From contig DASPJR010000118.1 of assembly GCA_035628505.1 (NCBI GenBank), forward strand, positions 1 through 64,000: a stretch of 64,000 bases of DNA, read 5' to 3'. Below the pieces are notes generated by a model. That model worked only from the letters and a program-made list of their open reading frames with translations. It ran no database searches and was not told where the DNA came from. The stretch comes from DASPJR01 sp035628505. Its GTDB lineage: Bacteria > Planctomycetota > SZUA-567 > H5-PLA8. A program made the position numbers and the translations under genes. The first letter of the stretch is position 1; every line of letters starts with the position of its first letter. This document shows, piece by piece, positions 30,330 through 38,780 of the stretch.

Positions 30330-30345
30330 GGCACAAGCTGTGCCA
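30330..30345 (-). promoter_or_regulatory. Hairpin / sigma-54-like promoter motif before dmsBC
   Basis: On the minus strand TGGCACAGCTTGTGCC matches 12 of 16 positions of the sigma-54 consensus, with the invariant GG and GC exactly ten bases apart. The same bases also form a 6-bp perfect hairpin (GGCACA/TGTGCC). The predicted transcription start falls near 30319, that is at or just inside the proposed start codons, so a promoter would produce a leaderless message from ATG 30317. Either reading is possible. Confidence 0.4.
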
Positions 30346-30547
30346 GCGCCGCAGAAATGATTTCTTTTAAACAATGCGCTGTTTCAGACAGCGTTGCGCA
30401 GTTTCCAACACCTGATCTGCTCGATTTACGCACTTTCTGCTGCGATCGATGGGAGTTTGAGCAGCAGGGTCGTCGCCGCTGCTGCTGAAGATTGAACGAG
30501 GGCAGTGTTGAACTTTGAGCGCTCTGGCGAAGATGAAGTGAGAGGCT

Positions 30548-31372
30548 TCAGGCCGGTTTTACCGTACGCGGCCGGCGGTGCTCGCCTTTGCTCGCCAGGT
30601 AAAGGAGCAGATGCTTGCGCAGACGGTCGTATTCCGGCTGCTCCAGCAGTTCTTCGCGCGAGCGCGGGCGCTCGAGAGTCACCGGTACGATTTCGCCGAT
30701 CTTCGCCGCCGGGCCGTTGCTCATCAGGATAATGCGGTCGGAAAGGTAGATCGCCTCGTCCACGTCATGCGTGATCATGATGACAGTCTTTCGTTCGCTT
30801 TCCCAGAGTGTCATCAGGTCATCCTGCATGACGGCACGGGTCAGAGCGTCCAGCGCGCCGAACGGCTCATCTAGGAGCAGGACCTTCGGATTGATGGCAA
30901 ATGCGCGCGCGATGCCCACGCGCTGTTTCATTCCGCCGGAAATTTCAGCGGGCTTTTTGTGCAGGTGCGAAGCGAGCCCGACCATTTCGAGGTGATGCGT
31001 GGCGCGTCTCTTGATTTCGGCCTGCGACAGTTCCGGAAAGACAGTGCGGATTGCCAGCACGATGTTGTCCATCACTGTCAGCCACGGCAGCAGCGAATGG
31101 TTCTGAAACACGATTCCGCGTTCGGGTCCAGGCTCCTTCACGCGCTGGCCATCGACAGTCACGTGCCCGCTGGTTGGAAGTTCAAGGCCGGCGATAATGT
31201 TCAGCAGCGTGCTCTTGCCGCAGCCGGAATGTCCGATGATCGAGACGAACTCGCCCTGATCAATACCCAGCGAAACATCGCGAAGCGCTTCGTAGTCCGG
31301 GCGGCCGTTCTCTCCGAAGAACACTTTGCTGACCGAGGCGATCTGCAGGTAGGAACGGGGTACGGGAGGCAT
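30548..31372 (-). CDS. nrtD: Nitrate ABC transporter ATP-binding protein
   Basis: A 274-aa cytosolic ATPase of the nitrate/sulfonate/taurine ABC class. Walker A GHSGCGKSTLLN (about 43-54), signature EISGGMKQRVGIARAF (about 142-157), Walker B VLLLDEPFGALDALTRAV (about 162-179) and the switch histidine in MITHDVDEAI are all present. It is the NrtD form: there is no C-terminal NrtA-like regulatory domain as in NrtC. AAAGGA precedes ATG 31372. It lies 19 bp downstream of the narK-nrtB fusion and presumably energises its permease half. Confidence 0.92.
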   Translation of the reverse strand: MPPVPRSYLQIASVSKVFFGENGRPDYEALRDVSLGIDQGEFVSIIGHSGCGKSTLLNIIAGLELPTSGHVTVDGQRVKEPGPERGIVFQNHSLLPWLTVMDNIVLAIRTVFPELSQAEIKRRATHHLEMVGLASHLHKKPAEISGGMKQRVGIARAFAINPKVLLLDEPFGALDALTRAVMQDDLMTLWESERKTVIMITHDVDEAIYLSDRIILMSNGPAAKIGEIVPVTLERPRSREELLEQPEYDRLRKHLLLYLASKGEHRRPRTVKPA

Positions 31373-31391
31373 GCTTTTTCCTTTGGGGCCA

Positions 31392-33449
31392 TCAATGCGA
31401 AACAGCTTTTTCCAGCCGCGTCATGACGACGTTCATGAGCAGCCCGACTATGCCAATCAGCAGCATCGCGAGAATGGAGCGATCAACCGAGCCGGCGTTG
31501 TATTGATCCCAGCAGAAGAAGCCGATACCGTCCTGGCCATTCAGCATCTCCGCAGCAACGATGACCATCCACGCGATGCCCAGTGAAATGCGCAGCCCGG
31601 TGACGATGTGCGGCAGTGTGGCAGGCCAGTAGATATCGCGGAAGATCTGCCACTCGCTCATTTTCAGCATGCGCGCGACATTCAGGTAATCCTTGTTGAT
31701 CTGCATGACGCCAAAAGACGTGTTCAGCAGCGTCGGCCACAGCGAGCAGACGAAGATGACGAAAATCGCCGCCATCGTCGGCGCTTTGAAGCGCTCGTTC
31801 TGCATCGCCGGCGCGGAGAAAATCGCGAGCGCCACCGGGTACCACGCCAGCGGCGAAATCGGCCGCGCCAGCTCGATAAGTGGATGAAGCGCGCGCCGCA
31901 TGAACGGTTTGCATCCGACCAGAAATCCCAGCGGTATGGCGATCAGCGCTCCCAGGAAAAATCCGGCAAGTACGCGCAGGACACTATAGAGCACCAGCAT
32001 GGGCAGGCCGACGCGGTTCTGCGCGCCCCAGAAGGACTGCTGGATGAACTCAACACACAGCATAGCCGTCGTCCACGGCCCGGGCATTTCCCTGGAGAGC
32101 AGGCTCGCCAGCGACCACAGCATGAGGAAGAAGGCGGCGCCGAATCCCACCGGCAGGAAGTGATCGGAGATCAGGCGGTCTTTTCCAATAACGACCAGAT
32201 GCAGCCAGACGAAACTGGATGCAATCAGCAGCAGCAGCACGAAGAAAATTGAATAAGGCCGCCCAGACCACGCTTCAACATAACCCCAGATCAACGGCAG
32301 AAAGAAACCGCCGAGAGCTCCGAGCGTGCCGACCAGGCCGCCGGCGGCGCCGACGTCTTTCTCAAAGTAATGGCTGATGTATTTGTAAACCGCCGCCTTG
32401 CCCACGCCCATGCAGATGCCGAGCACAAAAATGAGAGCGGTGAAAACAGCGACATCGATCTTAAATCCGAGTGCTCCCGGCGGCAGCGCAAGCGGAAGGC
32501 AGGACAGCAGCATCGCGGCAAAGACGCTGTACGTTACTTTCGAGGCACCATAACGGTCAGAAAGCCATCCGCCCAGCGGCCGCAGCAGGCTCGCCGGGAA
32601 CACGAACAGCGAGGCCAGCGCTGCGCCATTAAAAAAGCTGGTTTCGTACACGCGCATGTAATAGCTGGGCAGCCAGATGCACAGCGCCACGTACGCTCCA
32701 AAGACCACAACATAGTAGAGCCCAAAACACCACAGCCGGACTTCCTTCAACGGCAACAGCATTTCGCGCATCGGTCGCCCGTGTCCGGGGCGCCGGTCTG
32801 TTGCCGGGGCAACCAGCCAGAGCACCACCGCCATGATGCTCAGCAGGATGGAGTACAGGAACGGAATTGCACGCCAGCCACCAGGAACAAATCCGCCCAG
32901 AAGGCCGCTGGCCGGAATGGCGCTGAGCAGCAGCGGCCCTGCGAGCTTATTGATTGACGATCCAATATTGCCGACGCCGACAGTACCGAGCGCTACACCC
33001 TGGCGATCCTTGGGAAACCAGGCAGAGGTCCAGGCGATCGCGACGGAAAATGAATTTCCCAGGATTCCGAGCATGAAACCGTAAATAAGAAGCTGTTCAA
33101 AAGATTTGGCCGTGCTTAGCAGATACGATGCAACCGCGCCGGCAATGAGCAGCATCAGCGTGAGCAGCCGGCCGCCGTAGCGATCGGTAAGAAGGCCGAA
33201 GGGAAGGCGCCAGATCGAACCGTTTAAAACTGGTATTGAGACCAGCCAGCCAAATTGCGACGCCGTCAACTTGAACTCCTCTTTGATCGGCACCGCCAGC
33301 ACCGCAAATACAAGCCAGGCTGCAAACATTACGGTGAATCCAGTCGTAGAAAGGATCAGCACGCGCGCTGATCCTGTCATCGACTGTTTGCCGGCTTCTG
33401 CCTGCGACATCTCCGGAGTAATCAGACATTCCGTTTGAAGTGATTGCAT
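31392..33449 (-). CDS. NarK-type MFS transporter fused to NrtB-type ABC permease
   Basis: A 685-aa inner-membrane protein in one uninterrupted frame. Residues about 28-425 are a 12-helix NarK nitrate/nitrite transporter: RLPFGLLTDRYGG, the nitrate signature GVGNIGSSINKLAGP (about 158-172) and its partner GGLVGTLGALGGFFLP (about 370-385). After a short linker (KDRLISDHFLP, about 424-434), residues about 434-685 are an NrtB permease, with the coupling-helix region NVARMLKMSEWQIFRDIYWP (about 590-609) contacting the ATPase. The gene sits between nrtA and nrtD. ATG 33449 has GAGG upstream. Normally these are unrelated transporter classes encoded by separate genes. Both halves look full length. 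Confidence 0.92.
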   Translation of the reverse strand: MQSLQTECLITPEMSQAEAGKQSMTGSARVLILSTTGFTVMFAAWLVFAVLAVPIKEEFKLTASQFGWLVSIPVLNGSIWRLPFGLLTDRYGGRLLTLMLLIAGAVASYLLSTAKSFEQLLIYGFMLGILGNSFSVAIAWTSAWFPKDRQGVALGTVGVGNIGSSINKLAGPLLLSAIPASGLLGGFVPGGWRAIPFLYSILLSIMAVVLWLVAPATDRRPGHGRPMREMLLPLKEVRLWCFGLYYVVVFGAYVALCIWLPSYYMRVYETSFFNGAALASLFVFPASLLRPLGGWLSDRYGASKVTYSVFAAMLLSCLPLALPPGALGFKIDVAVFTALIFVLGICMGVGKAAVYKYISHYFEKDVGAAGGLVGTLGALGGFFLPLIWGYVEAWSGRPYSIFFVLLLLIASSFVWLHLVVIGKDRLISDHFLPVGFGAAFFLMLWSLASLLSREMPGPWTTAMLCVEFIQQSFWGAQNRVGLPMLVLYSVLRVLAGFFLGALIAIPLGFLVGCKPFMRRALHPLIELARPISPLAWYPVALAIFSAPAMQNERFKAPTMAAIFVIFVCSLWPTLLNTSFGVMQINKDYLNVARMLKMSEWQIFRDIYWPATLPHIVTGLRISLGIAWMVIVAAEMLNGQDGIGFFCWDQYNAGSVDRSILAMLLIGIVGLLMNVVMTRLEKAVSH

Positions 33450-33493
33450 CAACCGCCTCGCTCTTGTTCAACCCATCGAATGCACAACAAACG

Positions 33494-34753
33494 CTACGCC
33501 TTGATACCGAACTGCTGCCAGTAAGCCTCTGGATCGGCGGGATCGAAAACCATGCCGTCGAAGAGTGTTTCCTTACCGCGAGATTCCATGCCTGCCGGAA
33601 GCGCGACTTCGGCCATTTTCGCGCCATCGGTGAAGTAATCCTGCCGCATGATGCGCCTGGCTTCGCTCTGGTAGTCCGGTTTTTCAGCGAGCATGCCCCA
33701 GCGGCGATGCTGACTCATGAACCACATTGCGTGGCTCAGGTAAGGAACCGGGGTATTCCGTTCAAAAAAGCGCATGTAATCGGGATCATCGACAGGTGAG
33801 GCGCCGGGAGCGTGTATGTACTTGCCCAGCATGCGGTCGAGAATCGTATCAGGCTTGCAGTTGACGTATTCCTGCCTGCCGATGATCTCAGCAGCCTCGG
33901 GGCGATTCTTCAGATCGTCGAGCCAGCGGCAGGCTTCGAGCGTGGCGGCGATGAGCGCTTTGCAGGTGTTTGGACTGGCCTTGGCAAACTCTTCGGTAAC
34001 GCCGAGCACCTTTTCGGGATGGTCCTTCCAGATACCCTGCGTGGTAATGCCAGTGCCGCCAATGCCTTCAGCGACTGCGCGGGCGCCCCAGGGTTCGCCG
34101 ACACAGTAGCCGTCCATGTTCCCGGTCTTCATGTTGGCGACCATCTGCGGCGGCGGGATCGTAATCAGCTTCACATCCTTATCTGGATGTACGCCGCCGG
34201 CGGCGAGCCAGTAGCGTGTCCACATCGCGTGAGTTCCCGGTGGGAAAGTCATCGCGAAAGTCAGCTTCATGCCTTTTTCAGTGATGGCTTTCTTGATATC
34301 CGCAGGCGTCTTGATGCCAGCGTCGAGCAGACTCTTTTTAAGCGTGATCGCCTGGCCGTTGAGGTTCAGCATCTGCAGCACGCACATCGGCACTTTCTTT
34401 ACAGGCGAATTGACGTCGCCCACACCCAGCGATGAGCCGACGATCATCCCAAGGAGAATATGTGCGCCCTGGATCTCGTTCTTCTGGATGGCATCACGTG
34501 TCGCCGCCCAGCTGGCCATTTTTTTGATCGCTACATTCAATCCGTACTTTTTGTAGATGCCTTTTTCGGATGCAATTACCAGCGGGGCGCAGTCTGTGAG
34601 CGGGATGAACCCGAGTGTAAGATCGGTTTTTTCAAGCTTTTCAGCGGCGCGAACGGTCGCTGTGCTGAGTCTGCCGACGCCAGCAGCAACGCTCACAGCT
34701 GCAAAACTCCTGAGCAGATCGCGTCGCGTCAGGCCCGATTGGGTGGTCTTCAT
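33494..34753 (-). CDS. nrtA: Nitrate ABC transporter substrate-binding protein
   Basis: A 419-aa periplasmic binding protein of the NrtA/CmpA class. Residues 1-36 are a twin-arginine signal (SGLTRRDLLRSFAAVSVAAG) rather than the lipoprotein signal common in cyanobacterial NrtA; no lipobox cysteine is visible. The mature protein begins KTDLTLGFIPLTDCAPLVIA and contains DGYCVGEPWGARAV, the expected nitrate-binding region. ATG 34753 is chosen because AAGGAG lies 11 bases upstream and the Tat motif follows. Forty-four base pairs separate it from the fused transporter gene. It captures nitrate for the NrtB/NrtD complex. Confidence 0.93.
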   Translation of the reverse strand: MKTTQSGLTRRDLLRSFAAVSVAAGVGRLSTATVRAAEKLEKTDLTLGFIPLTDCAPLVIASEKGIYKKYGLNVAIKKMASWAATRDAIQKNEIQGAHILLGMIVGSSLGVGDVNSPVKKVPMCVLQMLNLNGQAITLKKSLLDAGIKTPADIKKAITEKGMKLTFAMTFPPGTHAMWTRYWLAAGGVHPDKDVKLITIPPPQMVANMKTGNMDGYCVGEPWGARAVAEGIGGTGITTQGIWKDHPEKVLGVTEEFAKASPNTCKALIAATLEACRWLDDLKNRPEAAEIIGRQEYVNCKPDTILDRMLGKYIHAPGASPVDDPDYMRFFERNTPVPYLSHAMWFMSQHRRWGMLAEKPDYQSEARRIMRQDYFTDGAKMAEVALPAGMESRGKETLFDGMVFDPADPEAYWQQFGIKA

Positions 34754-34779
34754 GTCAGACTTTCTCCTTGTTTGTCTGA
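34754..34779 (-). promoter_or_regulatory. nrtA ribosome-binding site inside a hairpin loop
   Basis: In the message TCAGAC pairs with GTCTGA (6 bp), placing the AAGGAG ribosome-binding site in the 13-nt loop, directly before the ATG. Exposed in the loop, the site could be accessible or be bound by a regulator. Confidence 0.4.
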
Positions 34780-35060
34780 GCTGAGGTGCCATGGAGCACC
34801 GAGCATGCCAGTTTTTCACAGTGCCGGATTTAGACCGGCCTGCGCATTCTTGAACGGTCGTTAAAACGCCGCGCACTCTCCTGCTGCTTCATACTGAGCA
34901 ATTCTTCCTGGAAGCTGCAAGTCTGAAGCAATCCCATGTTTTGGATGTCGAGGCTGCTGGTGAAATTTGCGCGGCGGATTGATCATTATCGAACATTCCT
35001 GTCTAAGGCCCGATTGGCTTAAGTTCTCTGACACGTGCGGCCCAAACGCATGCGTCAGCG
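34754..35060 (-). other. Leader region between porin and nrtA
   Basis: No credible gene. In transcript orientation two more short hairpins precede the ribosome-binding-site hairpin: GCCGG/CCGGC (34823-34839) and GGTGC/GCACC with a 6-nt loop (34785-34800). A 69-codon frame at 34861-35070 has no ribosome-binding site or recognisable content and overlaps the porin end. Confidence 0.45.
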
Positions 35061-36569
35061 TTAGAACCACACCTGAAAATTCACGACAAAGTTGTCGTTC
35101 TTGACGTCGTGGAAGGCGCGCCCGGCGCTGCTGGTCGAGGGATCGTCGACCCAGTTGTAGTTGAGCTGGATCTTGGCGTTGTGGCCCTTGATGTAATAGT
35201 TCACGCCGGCGGTGTAGACCTGCGTCTTGAACGTGTCGGTATGTGTGGCCTCATTGAGGTCCGTCAGCTGCACGTTTTCGAACACGTCGTAGCGCGCGGC
35301 GAACTCGACGTTTTTCAGCCACTTCGGACAGGAGTCTGCGAAAACGCTGTCCGCCAGTTTGTAACCCATCGAGGCGTACCAGCCCTGTGAGGAGAACGGA
35401 TTTCCGACCGTCTGGAACGACGCTCCGGCCGCTGGCGCGCGCGGATCGACGCGCGCGGGATCGAGCACCGTCGAAGGCGTATTGCGGTCTTTGATGTATG
35501 CCCACTCGCCGCGAAGCCACCAGCCTTTCAACGGCCCGCCTGGAGTGTAAAACGCGTGTGCGTAATGCCGCATGGCCCAGTTCTCATCACGATTGAGCCC
35601 GCTGACAGGGCTGGCGATGGGGCTGTTGCCTGCGGCCTCGCCATGTACGCCGAACATCGAGCTGAAGCTCAGTTCCAGGCTGCCGAAACATTCATGTTTC
35701 CAGAGCGGGCGAAGCAACAGCCGGTACTGAAAATCTTTTGCATCGTTGTCGTCGGCGCGGTTTTGCGTCTGGCCTGCCGAAAGATAATAGTTACCCGCGC
35801 CGTTGAACGCGCCCAGCCAGTACTGGAAACGCTCCTCCCACCACGTTCCGTGCACTTGCAGACCCAAATCGCGGTTAGTCGTAAGCTGGCCGATAAACGA
35901 GCGTTCCACAAAATCGAGCGCGCCGTTCAAGCGGATGCCTTCGTCGCCGAGCGCCGGGCGAAACTGGCCGATCTGGAAATCATGGTGCGGGATGACGCCA
36001 TGGTAGTTGATCCACGCGTCCTGAATCAGGCGCGGCGTGCCGCCGCCTCCGGTCTGTACGTTGGCCAGATTGTTGTTCAGCCCGCGCTTGAAAGTTCCCT
36101 GGTTCGAATTGAAACCGGGATAGCTGAGCTGCTCGCGAGCCGGATCGATCCACAAACGTGCCGAAATGTTCTCGTGCAGATCCATGTCGAAGATCAGATC
36201 GGTACGCTTGATCTGAAAGCCGTCGTTATCGACGGCCTCATTTGTGTCGTTGATATTGTTGATGTCTGGATCGTGGAAGAGTCCCTTGTTGTCGTTCTGT
36301 ATGGAGTAATACCAGATCTGCACGAGTCCGCCGATCTTCAGCTTGCCGGTCTTCGTCGCAACAGGCGCATTCGGGCCATACTTGGCATCGACAACTTTGT
36401 CCACGGCGCCTTTGGCGATCGGTGCTGTCGCCGCGGCCGCCTTTGCTTTGCGAAGTTCCTCAATATCCTTTTTCATCTGTTCCCATTCGGCCTGCGAGAT
36501 CTCGACCGCGCGCGCGAGCGCGCACAAAAAAACGCAAAGCACCAGTAGACATTTACACGTTTGAGTCAT
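35061..36569 (-). CDS. Outer-membrane porin (OprO/OprP-like)
   Basis: A 502-aa exported beta-barrel of the phosphate-selective porin O/P family. Signal peptide CLLVLCVFLCALARA, then a short coiled coil (SQAEWEQMKKDIEELRKAKA, about 20-40), then alternating strands ending in the outer-membrane signature phenylalanine (NFVVNFQVWF). Members form anion-selective trimers. Placement first in the nitrate island suggests that it admits nitrate (inference). ATG 36569 follows GGAGGGG; the upstream ATG at 36644 would add 25 residues before the signal. GC and codon use match the neighbours. Confidence 0.88.
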   Translation of the reverse strand: MTQTCKCLLVLCVFLCALARAVEISQAEWEQMKKDIEELRKAKAAAATAPIAKGAVDKVVDAKYGPNAPVATKTGKLKIGGLVQIWYYSIQNDNKGLFHDPDINNINDTNEAVDNDGFQIKRTDLIFDMDLHENISARLWIDPAREQLSYPGFNSNQGTFKRGLNNNLANVQTGGGGTPRLIQDAWINYHGVIPHHDFQIGQFRPALGDEGIRLNGALDFVERSFIGQLTTNRDLGLQVHGTWWEERFQYWLGAFNGAGNYYLSAGQTQNRADDNDAKDFQYRLLLRPLWKHECFGSLELSFSSMFGVHGEAAGNSPIASPVSGLNRDENWAMRHYAHAFYTPGGPLKGWWLRGEWAYIKDRNTPSTVLDPARVDPRAPAAGASFQTVGNPFSSQGWYASMGYKLADSVFADSCPKWLKNVEFAARYDVFENVQLTDLNEATHTDTFKTQVYTAGVNYYIKGHNAKIQLNYNWVDDPSTSSAGRAFHDVKNDNFVVNFQVWF

Positions 36570-36909
36570 TGTCCCCCTCCCAAAAGCGCCGCCCTGCGGC
36601 TGCGCGCCGCCTTTCGCGCGAAGCGTTAAGACACTCGCGTCCACGACGACACAGCAACCTCGCTGTTCCGCGCGGCCGGGTGTGAACTTTCACACGCTCT
36701 TAACGTGAGAGGACCAATAGCAGGCGCGTTGCCAATGCCGTTTACGAAGTTTTTGTGGTCAAAAGAGCTGTTGTGTGCTGGATTCGAAACAAAGCGGGGT
36801 CCACCGGACACGCGTGAGATGATTTCGGAACAGCTATTCCTGCCGTCGGAACTGTGGTGTTCACCATGCTGCGCTTTTTCGTTCAACCGGGGCGTTCAGA
36901 ATTCAGCAT
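36570..36909. other. Upstream region of the nitrate island
   Basis: No gene. It separates the porin from the end of the nucleotidyltransferase pair. It contains the operator-like dyad at 36680-36695 and an 8-bp inverted repeat CGTTAAGA (36624-36631) with TCTTAACG (36698-36705) flanking it. A weak GG-N10-GC sigma-54-like match occurs near 36726-36740 on the minus strand. Promoter position is not otherwise clear. Confidence 0.5.
36680..36695. promoter_or_regulatory. Operator-like dyad GTGTGAA-CT-TTCACAC
   Basis: A perfect inverted repeat of seven bases per arm with a 2-bp centre, about 110 bp upstream of the porin start. Geometry fits a dimeric helix-turn-helix repressor or activator of the nitrate genes. 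No matching regulator gene lies in the window. Confidence 0.45.
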
Positions 36910-37692
36910 TCATCCTCTGCGCAGGCGCAGAAGGAATTCGTTAAGCGCTGAAAAGTTCTGAACACTCTCGGGCAGGGTTGAACTTTCAGCAGCCGGATCG
37001 AGCTGCGCTTCAAGCACGCGCGCGTGGTCCAGAAACCCAGAGAACTCTTCCGGCTGGAGGCGGCCTTTCTCTTTGCCGGACATCTTGCGCGCGACGAGAT
37101 CAGCGATGAAGGGCAGCTTGAAGTTCTCATTCAGTTTCAAAATGTTTGCTTCCACTTCGCCGGTACGCAGCAGATGCAGCCCGGTCATCGCCACGCGGAA
37201 AAGGTACAGGAGCGCCTTGGCGGTGGGCTGGGCATCTTTTAAAACCAGCTTCTCCTGTGTCCGGAAGAATCCTTTGTAATGATGAACGACATGCCGCGTC
37301 ATGGCGCCGCGCGCCAGTGCGCGAAGCTCATCCAGATGTCCGCCATCGTACACAATCAGCGGCGAAAAAATCTGCTCGAGCACATAGCCGTTCTTGCGTG
37401 TCAGCAGCAGCAGATATTTGCGGATGTCATGCGAGACGCAGTCGACTTCAATCCCATCGATCAGCCCGCCAGTCGACTCGTACGTTTCCTCTGGATCCGT
37501 CAGCCCGAGCATCTCATCCGGCGGCAGTACGTGACAGCCGCGCAGATCGATGTCGGAATCTGCCGATGGAAAGCCGTAGAGATGCGCGCCTGAGATTGCG
37601 ACGAAGACGAAGCGTGCGGGTCTGGCACCGGGAAGAGCGCCCGTTTCCAGCGCCCGCTTGCCGCGATCGATCGCCAGCTCGTTGATTGTCAT
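36910..37692 (-). CDS. RlaP-like nucleotidyltransferase, gene 2 of pair
   Basis: A 260-aa nucleotidyltransferase of the pol-beta superfamily. The active-site block SGAHLYGFPSADSDIDLRG (about 34-52) has the GS/GA-x-x-YG helix and DxD metal ligands; E/D further on (GIEVDCVSHD, about 79-88) can supply the third carboxylate. The C-terminal half is helical. It resembles RlaP-type proteins that accompany RNA ligases, but no ligase is present. Its ATG overlaps the stop of the upstream gene (ATGA), so both are co-translated. The biological substrate is unknown. Confidence 0.7.
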   Translation of the reverse strand: MTINELAIDRGKRALETGALPGARPARFVFVAISGAHLYGFPSADSDIDLRGCHVLPPDEMLGLTDPEETYESTGGLIDGIEVDCVSHDIRKYLLLLTRKNGYVLEQIFSPLIVYDGGHLDELRALARGAMTRHVVHHYKGFFRTQEKLVLKDAQPTAKALLYLFRVAMTGLHLLRTGEVEANILKLNENFKLPFIADLVARKMSGKEKGRLQPEEFSGFLDHARVLEAQLDPAAESSTLPESVQNFSALNEFLLRLRRG

Positions 37693-38684
37693 ACGCGGCT
37701 CCTGCGTGTTTCGATGAGAAACCGGTCGACCGCTTCAACGTCCGGCCGCTCCGGCAGCGCGGTTTTCCCGTACTCGTCCTGGAACACCACATTCAGTTCG
37801 AGCGCACGCGCATAGACCTGCTCGAATGACAACTCCCCGCGCTTGATCGACAAAAGCTCCGCTCGGTACTCGCCCACATCGACCAGGATGCCTCTGCCGC
37901 GCAGCGCCTCGATTCCGGAATAGAGCAGCCGGATCAGGTGCATGGCGTGCTTCGGCCGTGGCTCGCCGCCGGTCTCTACCTGCCGCTTCAGCTTCTTGAA
38001 CTGCGAGAGCACGTAACCGGAATACGTCTGATACAAATATTTCGAAAGAAACGCCGGCCGCAGCTCGCGCAGTTTTCTCCCGATCGCATCGCAGTGCAGC
38101 ACATTCGCCTCGCCGACGTAAAGACTCTCGAGGATGTTCGGGTTGGCTTTCAACGCCAGCCGCAGGAATTTTTCGAGTTCCCACCAGCAGAAGTCGTTGG
38201 CTTCTTCGCTGGAGTTATGATCAAGCGTGCGGCCGTCCGCCATTCGCTTGAACTCGATCTGCTCAGGCAGCGGCTGCAGCGACCAGTGCCATTCGGCAGG
38301 CGGAACGTACACGCCGCGCTCGTCGTTGTCTGAACTCTCATCGGCCAGGCCAAACGCTTTCGAACCCATGCGTACGCGGTAGACAAGGTACGGTTCAAAC
38401 GCGGCAAGCTCGCGCGCGGGCAGTTCATCCTCCGGCGCGTCGGTCCTGCGCACGACAATTTCCGTCTTCAACGCGCGCACCGCCTGCTTGTCGGTGAACT
38501 CGATCAGGTACGAATACTCATTAGTCAGCGGCGCCTCGCGAACGACCCCAACGCTGCCGGCTTTCTTGAAGACATGTTTTCCGTCAGCGTCGAACACTGC
38601 GCCCATGACGGGCAGATCTTTCTTCAACACCACCTGTGTGCCGAGCGGAATAATAAAGTTCGGCGAGAGCTGCGAAGGATCCAT
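37689..38684 (-). CDS. RlaP-like nucleotidyltransferase, gene 1 of pair
   Basis: A 331-aa protein. Residues about 10-85 look like a small SH3/KOW-like beta barrel (LGTQVVLKKDLPVMGAVFDA). A nucleotidyltransferase domain follows with YRVRMGSKAFGLADESSDND and ERG (about 102-124), the same GS-x-x-xG and DxD layout as its neighbour, then HNSSEEANDFCWWELEKFLR and a helical C-terminus. It is probably a diverged paralogue of the downstream gene with an added nucleic-acid-binding-like module. No good ribosome-binding site is visible at ATG 38684. Function unknown. Confidence 0.65.
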   Translation of the reverse strand: MDPSQLSPNFIIPLGTQVVLKKDLPVMGAVFDADGKHVFKKAGSVGVVREAPLTNEYSYLIEFTDKQAVRALKTEIVVRRTDAPEDELPARELAAFEPYLVYRVRMGSKAFGLADESSDNDERGVYVPPAEWHWSLQPLPEQIEFKRMADGRTLDHNSSEEANDFCWWELEKFLRLALKANPNILESLYVGEANVLHCDAIGRKLRELRPAFLSKYLYQTYSGYVLSQFKKLKRQVETGGEPRPKHAMHLIRLLYSGIEALRGRGILVDVGEYRAELLSIKRGELSFEQVYARALELNVVFQDEYGKTALPERPDVEAVDRFLIETRRSRV

Positions 38685-38780
38685 TCACGCAGTCTCGGAT
38701 GGCTTCTTTGGTTCGTCAACACGACTTCGCGTTACAGAAAACGAACACGCGCGACGCGTTCCCTGTGACTACGTTACGCG

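Noticed and set aside
31392..33449. Suspicion that narK-nrtB fusion is a frameshift or lost-stop artefact
   Set aside because: The frame is continuous, both halves keep full-length domain content, and the junction is a natural-looking polar linker. It is kept as a real fusion pending read-level checks.
34785..34839. ANTAR (NasR/NasT) antiterminator leader
   Set aside because: Only one loop is six bases and neither loop shows the conserved A1/G4 positions.
34861..35070. 69-codon frame between porin and nrtA
   Set aside because: No ribosome-binding site, unusual composition and overlap with the porin stop; more likely leader sequence.
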